From Clarkia xantiana subsp. parviflora (Eukaryota; Streptophyta; Magnoliopsida; Myrtales; Onagraceae), in NCBI GenBank assembly GCA_036873135.1, contig JAPTYO010000003.1, positions 21,724,001 through 21,788,000 on the forward strand: 64,000 bases of DNA, in the 5' to 3' direction. The translations under genes were made by a program, and so were the position numbers. A model generated the notes under the pieces. The model did no database searches, was not told where the DNA came from, and was given only the letters and a program-made list of their open reading frames with translations. Of the stretch, positions 48,201 through 60,568 are shown one piece after another; position 1 is the first letter of the stretch, and each line of letters starts with the position of its first letter.

Positions 48201-51200
48201 TCCAAAATCTGAGTTAAAACACCATTAATGAGTTTTCTTTAACATCTTAACCCAGTCAAGTGACTTGTTCCATGATCAATTCAAGAACAGTGTTATTATT
48301 AAGTAACAGCATATGTAAGAAACTGTACCTGCAATATATTAAGTATACTTTTGATAATTTCCTGGTCTTTCAGAATATCCCCATTTTGGCGTGCCTGACC
48401 TATAATGTCATTCCATCTCTGCATGATCATAAAGGAATCATAAGCGCCAAGGTTCAGATGGAGAGAGAGAGAGAGAGGGGTAAGATTAAAATACCTCATT
48501 TGGCAGTCGCATTAACCTCTGAAGGTATTCATCTCTCTTCTGAGGATCAGGCTCAGCTTGAATCATGTTGCCCACCTTAATAATACATTGTTCAAACAGC
48601 AGCTCATTATTTTATCAATGAAAGCACTCTGAAGAGAAATTTTGAGAATGCCCAACGTGTCCCCAATAACTAAATGCCCAATGTGTCCCATATATATATA
48701 ACTAAAAGTGAGGATGAAAGCGTACTAGAGATAGTTATATAATAACTTGAAACTGAACGTGTAATATACATACAGATTCATAGAAGGAATGGATCTGGTG
48801 AGGCTGAAGATCTGCTATGGTAGTTGCAAGGCCAGTCAGGAGTTCAGATACAAAAGGTTCATTTTCTCCAACCTGACGATCATAAATAATGTGAAACAAG
48901 AAAAAACTCGATCACTTGCCATTTTTATGCACATAGAAGGCTATACAGAGACAGGTCTTGAAAGAGGAGTTGCAGCCAAAAAAAACTTCAAATAAGAGTT
49001 GAGGTTACCTGTACAATAACAAACTTCCGCTTGCACTTCTGAACTATTTTCAAGAAAGTATCACAGGCCATATCCTGAAAGAAAGATCTCTGTCAAGTTA
49101 GTACAAAATAAGCACCATAGGAATCCTAAGTAATTTACGAAGAAAAAACCAGGTATTTTTTTGAAGAAAGGGAACTTGATTCCCAACTAGTGAAAGGATC
49201 AGAAGAATGGAACCTGAACTCCAGGATGACTCTCGTGCATGAACTCAAACAGCTTATTTACAACTGTTTTCAAAAATTTCCAGTGCGCTCGAAGAAATCT
49301 TGGATATTGTCCAACAACATACCTTTAAGAAAATAAAATTAATATATAAGCAAGAAATAAGATAGCAAATCAGGAATAAACCATATGAGCAGACAACAAA
49401 GTAACTTGATCTTACATGATATTGCTTGCAATAACAGCTTTGTTATCTTTCCCTTTAGTAATTTCACACAGATTAAGCAAATCTCTAATGACCATAACAA
49501 GGAACCTATTTTCCTGCAAGTAGGGAAAACAATAATTATAAATACAACGATACACAGGAAACCAAATAACAATGCCACAAACTACCTCTGCCAATAGATG
49601 GCAGACACTGCATCAAAGCAAATATACTAACTAAATACCAGAACCCAGCATATTAAAAAATTGTGTTGATATATCAAGATTGTCATATCCTAAACAAGCA
49701 TCATTTCATGATATCCTCCATAGTCCATAAGAGAGACTGTGTGTGAAAGTACACCAATAGTCTGTACTAAAGAGCAAACATTTCAGCATTGGCAACACAA
49801 CCAGGCTTAAGCCTGCTCTTTAACAAGTCACTGCTTCAATGGGCTGGCTTATACACATGGGGCTTGTTTCCTAGTCTAATTTTATCTTTATATTTATATA
49901 ACAATATATAATAAATAAAATCAGAATCTGCATTCACCAGATGGGGTATGCTAAAATAAGGCAGAACTCTTACATAAGGATTAGTGTTGTTCAGTTGTTG
50001 AAAAGGGAACCCCTCGGCATTGAAAATAAAATTAGAAAATGATTACTCCTTCAAACCCGGTTGTTTAAACATTCATCCTTATGTAGGTCTTACCCTATTT
50101 GATCATTGCCCCAAACCCATTACTGAATAGCAGAGCCAGATCTCATGAAATGACAATATATGGGAGACAAATCCAATCCAGATTAATTCAATCATCTAGT
50201 CCTTTTCATGAACTTCCATATACAATGTTTAAATTGACCTACAAATATAATAATTGAAAAGAAGTTCCAGCAAATGAATAACCGGATCCACTAGTTGGTA
50301 CCTAAATGAAAAATGTAACAATTGAGGTGTACGGTCCCTCGAGGCAAATCTGGCAAACGGAAAGGGAAAGAACTGTTGGCGCAATGCAAACAAAGAATTT
50401 AAACCATTAGCCTAGTTATAGAACATTCAAATTAGCAGTGTCCTCGACTGGCAGTAGCCTCGACATATCTTTATGGAATTCAGACGGTATTCTATAGATC
50501 GATGAATAACGACCTAAGCATTTCCATAACAGATCTAACTCTTGATAACAAAACAGGTAAGCTCAATACACCCATTATGGAGGAAATATAGCATGAATTA
50601 CACGTAATGTTGGTAAAGATCTTAGCCATAGTCTTTTCCAGCTATTTCGTCTTGGGGGAATTACTGAAGTTCAATGTAGTATCAAAGGTTACTGGTTACA
50701 AAAGGAGTACCTGGTCTTCCGCCATGGACCCTGATATTGAACCAATTGCCCAGCATAACGTGTTCAAGTTATTCCATGACCAATCCTCGCCACTCAGTTG
50801 CTTGCTTAATTTCTTCAACATCTATTTGCATAAAAATAACAACCAACAGAACCAGTCATAAATTTTCTTATGTAATAACAGAGTTAGAAACCGTAATTAC
50901 AAAAAGAATGTACCATCAACTTAATTAAAAGCAGATACCTACCTGTTTTTCGGTGTCATCATGATCAAGATGCGCCAAGTAGATAAGTGTCTCCCGCATG
51001 ATCTATATAGAGAAACTGATTATCACAACAAGCACTAAGAGTAAACAAAAAATGCAAAAACATGTCAATACCCTCAATAGTTCGTAAATAGCCATAGTTC
51101 GCGAACCATAACTTAATATCACATTATTATTAGGGTTTAAAAATTAAGAATAGACGACAACAATAAATTTATAACCCTATCGACTGAAGGAAAATGGATG

Positions 51201-54200
51201 CTATTGGTAACACTATCTGAATCGGAATTACCTTATACTGAACAAGAAGATCATTGTCCTTCAAAGTCTCCCGAACAATATTTCCATTTTCATCCTCAAC
51301 AATAAGAACCTCTTCAGGCTTGGCCATACGACAGATCATGACAGTCCTCAGCTTTGACAATGGACCAGCATAAAGCTGACGCCTCTGTAGAACTTGGGAA
51401 CCCAGGCCATCAACCATCCCGGGAAGTATCTATCAAATTCGCAGTGAACCATCAGAGAACAGTTTTAAAATCACTCTCAATTAATAGAGTTCCTTTTTTT
51501 GGGACGAGTGTTTTGAAACTTTAATTCATTACCTGCATGGTTGCCGCAGCATTTGCAGCAATAGCAGGATTTTCCAAACTATTGTGTGCCTCAAAAAGCT
51601 GCAAGACTAAAGAGTTCCAGTAATCCAAGCAGACCTGTAAAAAAAACAATCAAAAATGAGGAATTAAATATAAATATTTAAAGCTCAACTAGTGGTCCAG
51701 TATATCAAGAATATGAAACTAATTATAACGCGGGCACCCACATGACAAGATACACACCTTAAAAACCTCAGTATCATCAACATATGAGATGTTAATGAGA
51801 TAATCAAGCCCCATTATAAGCGCAGACACACTCTCTGGAGTGGATTCCAGCACCCGAATATGATTCTGCATACAGAACAGTTAAGCTTGGTAAATACATA
51901 CAGCTGAACCTGCTACACCAAAAGTGTACAATAATTAAAGCAAGAAAATGGGAAAGAACTTACCTTATAAAAAGAAGTGAAAAACAAAGCCAGGTTCTGG
52001 ATGAATGCCTAACATAGCATAGGCACCAACAAATAACTCAGTATGTAGCACATCAAAAGAGGTGTAGCCTAAAAATATCCATATATAATAAATCTTTAAC
52101 ACAAACCTGCTCCTCGCCAGTACCATTTGCATAAGCCTGAGGAATGTTGGTAGTGGGAGGTAGAACGCCCTGCCATAGAGTGAAATGTCAAGAAGAAAGA
52201 GCATACAAAAGATACAGGTGGCATTTCATGCATTAACCAAACATATCAAATGAAAAAATGTCTGACCTGTAACTGGACCATGAAAATATTATAGATTTTC
52301 ACATATTGCATGTTACAGTAATCCCCAACGTTCAGGGACGCAACCTACAGAGAAAATTGAAAATACCAGCATAAGCTACTGCACACAAGAGCCACGAATA
52401 AATAGTATTAGGCGAGACGGTCACTTACCTCTGTCAAGCACTGTAGTGTGAGATTCCGATATGGTGGGAGTGGAAAAAACTTGAGAAGTGTTTCCAACTG
52501 TAAAAGAGAAAACTCAAATAAAATACATCAATATGCCTATAACTGCATAAAAAGATAATGAAGAGTTTCCACATTTGCAAATAGTGTTAACTGTTAAGAA
52601 GAACTGCATACCAGAGGGGATTCAAAAATGTATCCCATTGGTATCCACGAGAGGAAAGCATGTAACGTGGATAATGTAGCTCGAATGAGCTCAGATCTTT
52701 GAGATGCCGACAGCACATACAGACACAGCTCATGGATTAGCTGAAACTCACTGCCAAAGTGAAAATGAACAGTCTTTCTTTAGTAGAATGCAAAGGCCTT
52801 ATGGTGTTCAAAGAATAAAAGAGCAGAATACAGTTGTAGCAACATATAAATTGGCATCACTAAAAGCTCATCAGGTATACATGTTGAATGGATAATGTCC
52901 ATTCATAATCAGACAGTACAGCCGGTACATACAAGGCTTTAATTCACCTATGTGGACAACAGACACATGCTGCCATTGTAGGAAACTATCAGGATAGATA
53001 AACTCAAGCCAGGGATTGGGAAGAGAAATATATAGGCAATGGGATAAATACTCAAGATATGTAGTTAACCTTGCAACACGCGTATCAGAACCGCATACCT
53101 GTTTAGAGACTGTTTCAGCTCTTTGATTTTCTGCTGAGTCATTTCCCCTCGTGAGAAATCAAACACCTCCTCACTAAGTAGCTGGAAAACTTTGACATGT
53201 TATACTGCTATATCTTTAACAAGAGACCTTACAAAGTTATCAAAGCAATACTTACTTTGAGTATAACCATACAATTCTCACAAATTGTTTCACTGGTTCT
53301 TGCAGCTGAGATAAGGTCTGGAATAAAGCCTCTCCATCTGATTGGCCATTCATGTTTTAATATCTGTAATTGCAAATTCATTATAAAGGTCGTCATAACT
53401 CAATACTGCCGGTGGCACAGATACTCGTACAACAAAAAAAAATGATAGGATAGGATATTATGCTTAAACCTCTCAATACTCAACAATACATTTCCTGAAT
53501 AAGCCAATACACATGACAACAAAACTGCATTGAGTGATCAAATATTCTCAGATAGATATCGATACCTGAACTAAGATAATATTGAGCTTGTTGATGTACA
53601 GCTTCTCCATTCGTAGAGAGGCCTCATTGCTTGAAAGCTGATAAAGAATCAATGGCTCTTAAGTAATGGGAAATAGTCAGTGGAATATATTATTCAGTTC
53701 TATAATTACGAAATCTACCTGGACTATCACTTCAGAAATGTAATTTTTCATTCCATCCCTCTGTTCAACTGGCAACGCATTCCATCGATACTTAATAACA
53801 CCTTCTAAAACCTGAATATAATAGCAGAGTTAACAAGGGTCACCATTGAATAGTTTATGTGGTTCGACAAGCAAAAGGAAAACAAATCTTACATCTATAC
53901 CAAATAAATAATACGCCAACCGTGTCAGCCACCATAACTAAAAAAGTTGAGATTAACAGAAGTCCACTTTTTCAGGAGCTACCAGTAACTAGTAAGAATA
54001 CAAAATTAGTCATTACCCGTGAAGCCTACGAAATGAAAATTGAAAATTTGAAGCCATCTTTAACAGAATACAATGAACATAATGTTACTGGCATATCCTA
54101 ACTGATCCTCACGGGCCGTCTATCTAGGGCTTGCACATACATGCCTAACTGAACTGCATGGGTTACTGACGTATTTCATGAGACATGATTTTGCTGACTT

Positions 54201-55448
54201 TGCTTAAATAAGCCAATACTTGTTATAGCATAATAATTAACCAACGTTCAACTTTCAAGAAGATAATAAACCAAGACAAATATAATAAGGAACTGGAAGT
54301 ATTGACTATTGAAATAAACAATTACAGTAGCATATTAAAAGAACTAAGAAGTAATGTGAGCTAGTTTGTATAACCGTGAAGTAAAGGTGTGATGAGGTCT
54401 TTCGACTATCTCAAGCCGAGTGATATTTTCTACTATCTAACAACAGGTGATACAAAGATGAATAACATATCCAGACGTGCACATTTTACCTCAATGAAGA
54501 AAAGGGCCAGTTTCATGCACTTCCATACAACATAAACATAATAAAGAACTTGATCCATAACTCAAGTGACATATGACATCTATATAAAGAAAAAAACTAG
54601 AATCATATAATCTACCTGCAAGGCGAAAAATTTTGTATTTAGATTTGTTGCCTGCCGTAGGATGTGCACAACTTGGAGCCACATATCTGGATTATTTTGC
54701 AACTCCCGCAATATTTGGTCGGCTGCTGACCTCTGAAACAGAAAAAGAAGATGGTAGTGCGTAAACCTTCAAGCACAGTACTCAGGTCAACAAAATTATT
54801 ACAGGTAAATGAGAAATCCCCTTTCCCAAGCTATCAGCTCTTTCATTCCTGTGGATAATTAATCAATCCCAGAAAAAGAAATAGAATATAAGAAGGGAAA
54901 GACAGAAAGATACCAAGAACATGTTATCTGCATAATGCGGCTCAACTACTATCAGGGATGGGAGTAAAAAAACTATCAGCTTTATCATAATTACACCTAT
55001 TAGACAGCATAAGACCGCAACCAGCGTACAACTGACAGGAGTACGAACCAAAATATTCATAACACTAATACCACGTAACCATATACAATAACGCCGAATA
55101 TATAAACCAACTCCAATAACATCATGCTGAAAACTGTTGGGCGTCTAAACCCTAGGAAACAGTACAAAATCGTAGTCAATTGGCGAGCTGCAGCAGAAGG
55201 ACTGCTACTTCTACTAGCCGCTGAAGTAGACAGGCGAAACAAGCGGAGAGAACTAGGGCTAAAACCCTAGGGTAAAAGGAACAACGGCGAATTCACACAC
55301 ATTCACTGAATCCGGAGGTAAGGGGAGGAGGTGAAAATAGTGAGCGCACCTCTTCTTTGGATCCGGTGCCATAGAAAGCAGCGACGGTGGCGTCAAGGAG
55401 GGGAACGTCAATCGTTCCACTCAAATCTCTTAGCTTCTCAGCCGCCAT
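45233..55448 (-). CDS. XPO1: Exportin 1 (XPO1/CRM1), nuclear export receptor
   Basis: Karyopherin-beta that carries leucine-rich-NES cargo through the nuclear pore with Ran-GTP. I place 32 coding exons: 55350-55448, 54616-54732, 53719-53811, 53566-53637, 53256-53363, 53099-53181, 52612-52750, 52429-52497, 52267-52344, 52107-52169, 51964-52008, 51758-51865, 51533-51634, 51232-51429, 50943-51002, 50711-50821, 49416-49513, 49214-49322, 49009-49074, 48774-48872, 48495-48575, 48329-48418, 47720-47805, 47556-47636, 47295-47477, 46983-47049, 46725-46835, 46500-46604, 46215-46352, 45975-46106, 45761-45865, 45233-45352. Phases agree throughout, giving about 1071 aa, the family size. The start [20 protein letters not shown], the NES-groove [13 protein letters not shown] with the reactive Cys (about residue 501), and the end [14 protein letters not shown] are typical. 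Intron 16 is the longest (1.2 kb). The protein looks fully intact and is surely essential. Confidence 0.97.
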
Positions 55449-56523
55449 GGAGATGAGCGGCAGGGGGCAGGGTTCTGCGCAGTGAGTGGATGGCGGTAAA
55501 ACCCTAGAACAGTGAGGAAAGTGGAGAGAAAAGGGGCGCGATAGAAGGAATTGAAGAAGATACACAACAGTAGTAATAGGCGGAGCAGCAGGATGAAGAC
55601 AGCTTAAAATTGAAGCTAATTGAAGGGGGAAGTCTTTGAAATTGGGAGTAGGAGCCCTCTCTTCGGGTTTTAATTTATAATAATAATAATAATAATATCT
55701 ATCTATATATTATTAAATATATTTTCATAAGCTTAAAATATATAACGAAGTGGAGAGTATTATAGTTTAAATTTCATACTACCTGATAATAATAGAAAGT
55801 CGAAATATTTAGGACTTCCAATAATGTTAAGATTCGTAACTCAAGATTCAAAAGTACAACTGATCTCTTATTTATAGTCCTCTGAAGAAAAAAATAATAC
55901 AAATTAACATATTGAATCAGTTAATCTCTCGTGTTTGATCATCTCAGTTTAATTATGGAAGATTAACTCGATTGCTGTGCCCACATATCAAATATATTGG
56001 AGATTGACTGCTATCATTGATAGTATAAAAATCCTTGTATTCTGATTACCTAAAGTTGAGTGGAGAGTCGTCACTAGGAAGGCAAACAAATGTGTAAACT
56101 GACTCGCAACTCAATTCGAAAATAAGCTATGTATAGACATTTGGGTCTTATAGCCTCGCCCTCTCTCTTATTTTTGCTTAATAAGGAATTTCAAATAAAA
56201 AAGCACATACTCCACACTTTAATGAAGAAATCTTGACATAAAAGTTGTCAAATACACAATAAGTGTTTCATCGAATATAACAAAACAAGATTATACTCTG
56301 AGAGAACATTTCATTTCTATAGAACGATTCTATGGAATGCGTTTTGGGGTACACTTTTGAACCACGTCACGTCAAATGAAAGGATTATGAATCATTTTTT
56401 GACTGCTCTAGAACCGCTCCATTTTATATCTACACAACTCAACAATCGAAGAATCGGTTCAACATGAACTGAGTCGTTTTGGCCGAACTGACTTTTATGC
56501 CTAACACTAGATCTCCCTATCAA
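55449..56523. other. 5' side of XPO1 and intergenic DNA
   Basis: The first 150-200 bases hold the XPO1 leader and promoter; an AAT microsatellite (TAATAATAATAATAATAATA, about 55676-55697) follows, then AT-rich DNA with no gene. I could not pick a reliable TATA box. Confidence 0.5.
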
Positions 56524-57005
56524 GGGCTGACGGTTCTCACGTGACGCGATAGCAAGACACGAACGCGTGTGGAAAAAAATTGTGTTCGTGCAAGCATATG
56601 ACTGAACAATAACACGATTAGCATGATATAATTTCGTATCGTGTTCATGTTTAGGTATAACAACACATCACACACGATAAAGTTGTGCTACTAATACTAA
56701 GTCTAATTCTTGAGTAATTTTTGAAATCTTATTTAATAGCTTTTAAAACTCAAATACGTGGTTTAACTTTTTAGAGTTTGTCAATCTTATATTACAAACT
56801 TATGAATACTTACGTATTAATTTATATTCTTTTACTATATGGAGTTAATTATTTTACTTTTTGCTCAAATATATCGTATAAACATATACAATTGAATAAC
56901 TTAATACAACATAAAAACACCACACAAACACGCAAAAAAAAAATTTATAACGTGTTTGTGATTGTAAAAGGTGGCACTATAAGTTTACCGTATGTGTTAT
57001 ATAGT
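56524..57005 (+). mobile_element. Decayed CACGATAGCACG-family hAT-like element
   Basis: From AGGGCTGACGGTTCTCACGTG through AAGTCTAATTCTTGAGTAA to GGTGGCACTATAAG it follows the element at 43752-44310 in the same orientation, with many changes and no recognisable right end or target duplication. Confidence 0.65.
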
Positions 57006-57041
57006 TGATAATCGAAGAGAGAACAGACGGCAAATAAAAAG

Positions 57042-57590
57042 TAGGGATGGCAACGGGGCGGGTCGGGGCGGGTTTTGGCAGCCCCGACCCCGACCAAATG
57101 GACCTTCCGGGTCGGGTCGGATCAGCAATTCCGCGGGTCGACCCGCCCCGTCATGTGAACAATTTTTTTTTTTCTTCACTTTTCAATAATAAATACAATT
57201 TTTTTTGTCAAAATATTACATTATATATAAATTCAAAACATAAATCTAACACCAATCAAATATAAACAACAAACACATCAAATTCATTACAAATACAAAT
57301 TCAAATCCAAACACCAAATTAACAAATCCTAATAATCTAAATATACATATATTTGTAATTTGGTACATGTTATTTATATAGGTATTATATTAACCATATT
57401 ATTTAGTAAATGTTAGATCATATTAACATAAAAAAAATAAAAATTATATATATATGCATTTCGGAGCGGGTCTACGGAGCCCCGGGTCTCTAGGCCCGAA
57501 CCCGACCCGCCCCGTGACCCACGGATCAGCGGGTCAAAACCGGGTCGGGCCCGCGGGTCAGCGGGGCCCCGATACCCGTTGCCATCCCTA
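57042..57590. mobile_element. hAT-like element, TAGGGATGGCAACGGG family, reversed copy, 549 bp
   Basis: Both ends read TAGGGATGGCAACGGG on their own strand. The AT-rich centre is the reverse complement of that at 43250-43560 (for example, words around ATTTGATGTGTTTGTTG). I find no 8-bp duplication at its flanks (ATAAAAAG against CTCATCAT), so one flank may have been altered. Confidence 0.85.
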
Positions 57591-57789
57591 CTCATCATCA
57601 TAATTAAAATTTAAAAAAGACTTTTATAAGTCGGACCTCAAAAGATCGAAGAAGCCCATTCGAGGGAGCCGGTTTAAGCTGCTGCTGAGCCCAGTTCACT
57701 TTTTCTTTATCTCCTTCATTGCACGGTTTTTGTCTTCTTCTTCTTCTCGCCAGGTTTCGTTCGATTATCGCGCACTCACAGCTGCATCA

Positions 57790-59615
57790 ATGGCGTCGAG
57801 CCTGCTTCGAGCTCTAGGCAGATCCTCTGGTATCATTGCCCCATCCACCGCACGAAGCTTTAGCAGCGTCAGCAGCTACAACAGCCAACTCAGCAAAGAC
57901 ACTTCCGTCAGCGAACATACCGCCAAATGGATGCAGGTAATTTCTCTTTCCCATTTTCGCGAATCTATTCATCGATCGCAGTGTATCAGGTTCCTGAAGG
58001 TTCGATGCTATTCTTTCTCGTCCACCAGTCATCCTCAAGGTTTTGGTATCGTGGTTGATGATTGAGAAATCACTTGATTGTAGTGTTAGGGTTTGTGTTG
58101 CTAATTGTTCATTTGCAATTTTGAGCTGTGGCTTAGATGCTATTATTTCTCGTCGACCAATCATTGTCAGTGTTATGGTTTCACGATTGATAATCGATAA
58201 GTTACTTGATTTTAGTCTCAGGGATTGTGTTGATGATCGTTCATTTGCGGTTTTGAGCTGATGTTACGGATTCTTTTCCATATATATAGTACAGTCTCTA
58301 GTTAAAAGGGATTCTAGTTCTCTATGCAGATCATTCATTTATATAAGATTTGTTAATTTCTGTAAAAGAAAGTCGAATCGAACTAAATGTAATTCCTTCT
58401 GGTGCCTTTTAGTTACCATATACTTAAGATTTTATAGACAGTGTGTGTCATAGTGAAAAAGATGTCCCTTTTCACCTCGGTGCCTGTGATGTGCGCATGA
58501 TTCATCTTGCTTGCTCGTCCTCATATTGTGCAACTCAATTATCTATTGGATTGACTGTGCAACCTTTACAAAAAACCCTTTCTCTTATGCAACTTATTAG
58601 AAAGAAATCGAGAATGTTATTAAACTGAGAAGTTACTTGATTTTAGTCTCAGGAATTGTATTGCTGATCGTTCATTTGCGGTTTTGAGCTAATGTTATGG
58701 ATTCTTTACCATACACACATATATATAGTACGTTCTCTAGTTAAATGGGATTCTAATTCTCTATGCAGATCAATCACTTATATAAGATTTGTTCATTTCT
58801 GGAGACAAAAGTCGAATTGAACTGAATGTAGCAACTTCTGGTACCGTTCTTTTAAGAGTTTAGAGGCAGTATGTCATAGTGAAAAAGTTATCCCTTTTCA
58901 CCTAGAAAATCGGTTCCTGTGATGTGCTCATGATTCATCCTGCTCGCTCGTCCTCATATTGTGCAACTCAATCATCTATTCAATATAGAGGATTGACTGC
59001 GCAACCTTTACAATAAACCCTTTCTCTTATGCAACTTATTAGAAAGAAATCAAGAATATTATTATTGCTTATGTTTATTTAATGATTCAGAAAAGCTAGG
59101 GTTTAGTAGAGGAAACAAGGTGTTTCTGGGCGCTCAAACTGCTATAAACATTGTACTTACAAGAAAATTTCCAATTTGTTTGAGGTGTTACTATGTTCTT
59201 GTCAATCTTGTAACAACTCTCTAGTATCAGGATTGATCTTTCTTGTAAAGTCGAAGAAGCTTTGACCAAAGCTTCCTTTCTCTTAGGTAACATCCTAGTT
59301 GTATTTGCAGGATCTCACTAAGAAATCTCCAATGGAGTTGATCAATGAAGTTCCTCCTATCAAGGTTGAAGGGAGGATTGTTGCTTGTGAAGGAGGTACA
59401 CTTATAAGCATACAGATTGTTTTTATTCGTTCACCTTCCTATAACTATGATTCGGGAAACAATATAGACTTACCGATGGGTTTTGTTATTGTTTAATCTT
59501 TGTAGACTCCGACCCTGCACTCGGACATCCAATTGAGTTCATCTGCCTCGATTTGGCCGAGCCTGCAGTCTGCAAGTACTGTGGCCTGCGCTTCGTTCAA
59601 GACCATCACCACTGA
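57790..59615 (+). CDS. Mitochondrial complex I zinc-binding subunit, NDUFS6-type (13-kDa subunit)
   Basis: Accessory subunit of NADH:ubiquinone oxidoreductase that binds zinc at the matrix arm. Exons: 57790-57936, 59311-59395, 59506-59615; joins phase 0 and phase 1; 113 aa, normal for the family. The N-terminus MASSLLRALGRSSG...STARSFSS is a mitochondrial presequence. The C-terminal zinc site is complete: GHPIEFICLDLAEPAVC, then KYCGLRF and HHH at the end (one His and three Cys in the CHCC pattern). The ATG at 57790 is the first in frame. Intron 1 (1374 bp) is swollen by internal tandem duplications. The gene converges tail-to-tail with the ATAD3 gene. Confidence 0.93.
58201..59062 (+). repeat. 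Tandem duplication (two units of about 430 bp) in intron 1 of the NDUFS6 gene
   Basis: 58201-58625 and 58632-59062 share order and sequence, from GTTACTTGATTTTAGTCTCA through GGGATTCTA.TTCTCTATGC to TTAGAAAGAAATC. Just upstream (about 58000-58200) a shorter unit of about 140 bp with CTTGATTGTAGTGTTAGGG and TTCATTTGCAATTTTGAGC is a further partial copy. Confidence 0.8.
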
Positions 59616-59820
59616 TAAGCTCTGCTCAACAACTAAGTGTCGTATCTATCGGGTTTTTTTTACATATGGTTTCTTTTTGTATTGTGTCCATCTTGAATTT
59701 CCTTTTTGGACAGAAGTAATAAGGAATAAACTGCAGATTTCTGCATTAGTATGTGTACTGGATAAATCACTTCTTTATTATAAAACCCAATTTATTGATT
59801 CCCTTTTGGCTTAAAGGGTG

Positions 59821-60316
59821 TTGGTGCAATATGTTTGATAAAAAATGCTATCGGTGTAACATTTTTTTATAGACTTTTGGTGCTATACGATTGCATTTTG
59901 TATATTTTTTATGAATCCGTTAGTTGGCTGTTAAGTACCCATGTGCAAGTCACGTGACTTCTTTCTAAATTTCATTTTTGTTACATTTATTTCCTTAATT
60001 TATATTTTTAACTTTTGATTTTTGCAATTTATTCTCTAAAAAATTCAATCGAACCCTGGTCAAAATTGCCATATTAGGATACGATTAGGTTTTTTAGATC
60101 CTAAATTGTAAAAATAAAAAGTTACGAATATAAATTGGGAGACTAAATTAAGTAAAAATGAAATTTATGGAGAAGTCACTTAACTTGCACATGGGTACAT
60201 AGCAATCAACTAACATATGAATAAAAAATCTACAAAATACAAACATATTGCACCAAAAATCTATACAAAAATAATAGCTACACCAAAAGACAACTTTAAT
60301 CAAACATAGTAAACCA
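59821..60316. mobile_element. Long inverted-repeat element between convergent genes, about 500 bp
   Basis: The left arm GGTGCAATATGTTTGATAAA...CTTTTGGTG...GCATTTTGTA and the right arm (other strand) GGTTTACTATGTTTGATTAAAG...CTTTTGGTG...GTATTTTGTA are imperfect inverted repeats of over 200 bp each, so nearly the whole element folds back. No clear target duplication. It separates the 3' ends of the NDUFS6 and ATAD3 genes. Confidence 0.7.
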
Positions 60317-60568
60317 AAAAAGTTAATTGATTCATTTATGACAGTTAATCGATCATCAAAGAGGATACAAAATTTATTCTACATCTTGGTGAAAATCCCC
60401 CTTACCATAAACAAGGGTGTAGAAAATAGTGAAGATGAACACTAAAAAGATCATCAACAAAGAAAGGCACAAAAATTGCAGCCTCTACAATCTCTCTGTA
60501 TCAGGCCACAACCCGAGCTATCAATGAATTATCAACCCTAATCTAATCTAAATCCTTGCAAAAATCCT

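Noticed and set aside
43099..57590. Apparent mirrored arrangement of two hAT-like families around XPO1, as if the gene were flanked by an inverted repeat
   Set aside because: The TAGGGATGG elements are reversed relative to each other, but the CACGATAGCACG elements are in the same orientation, and only the first member of each pair has a clear target duplication. They are independent insertions.
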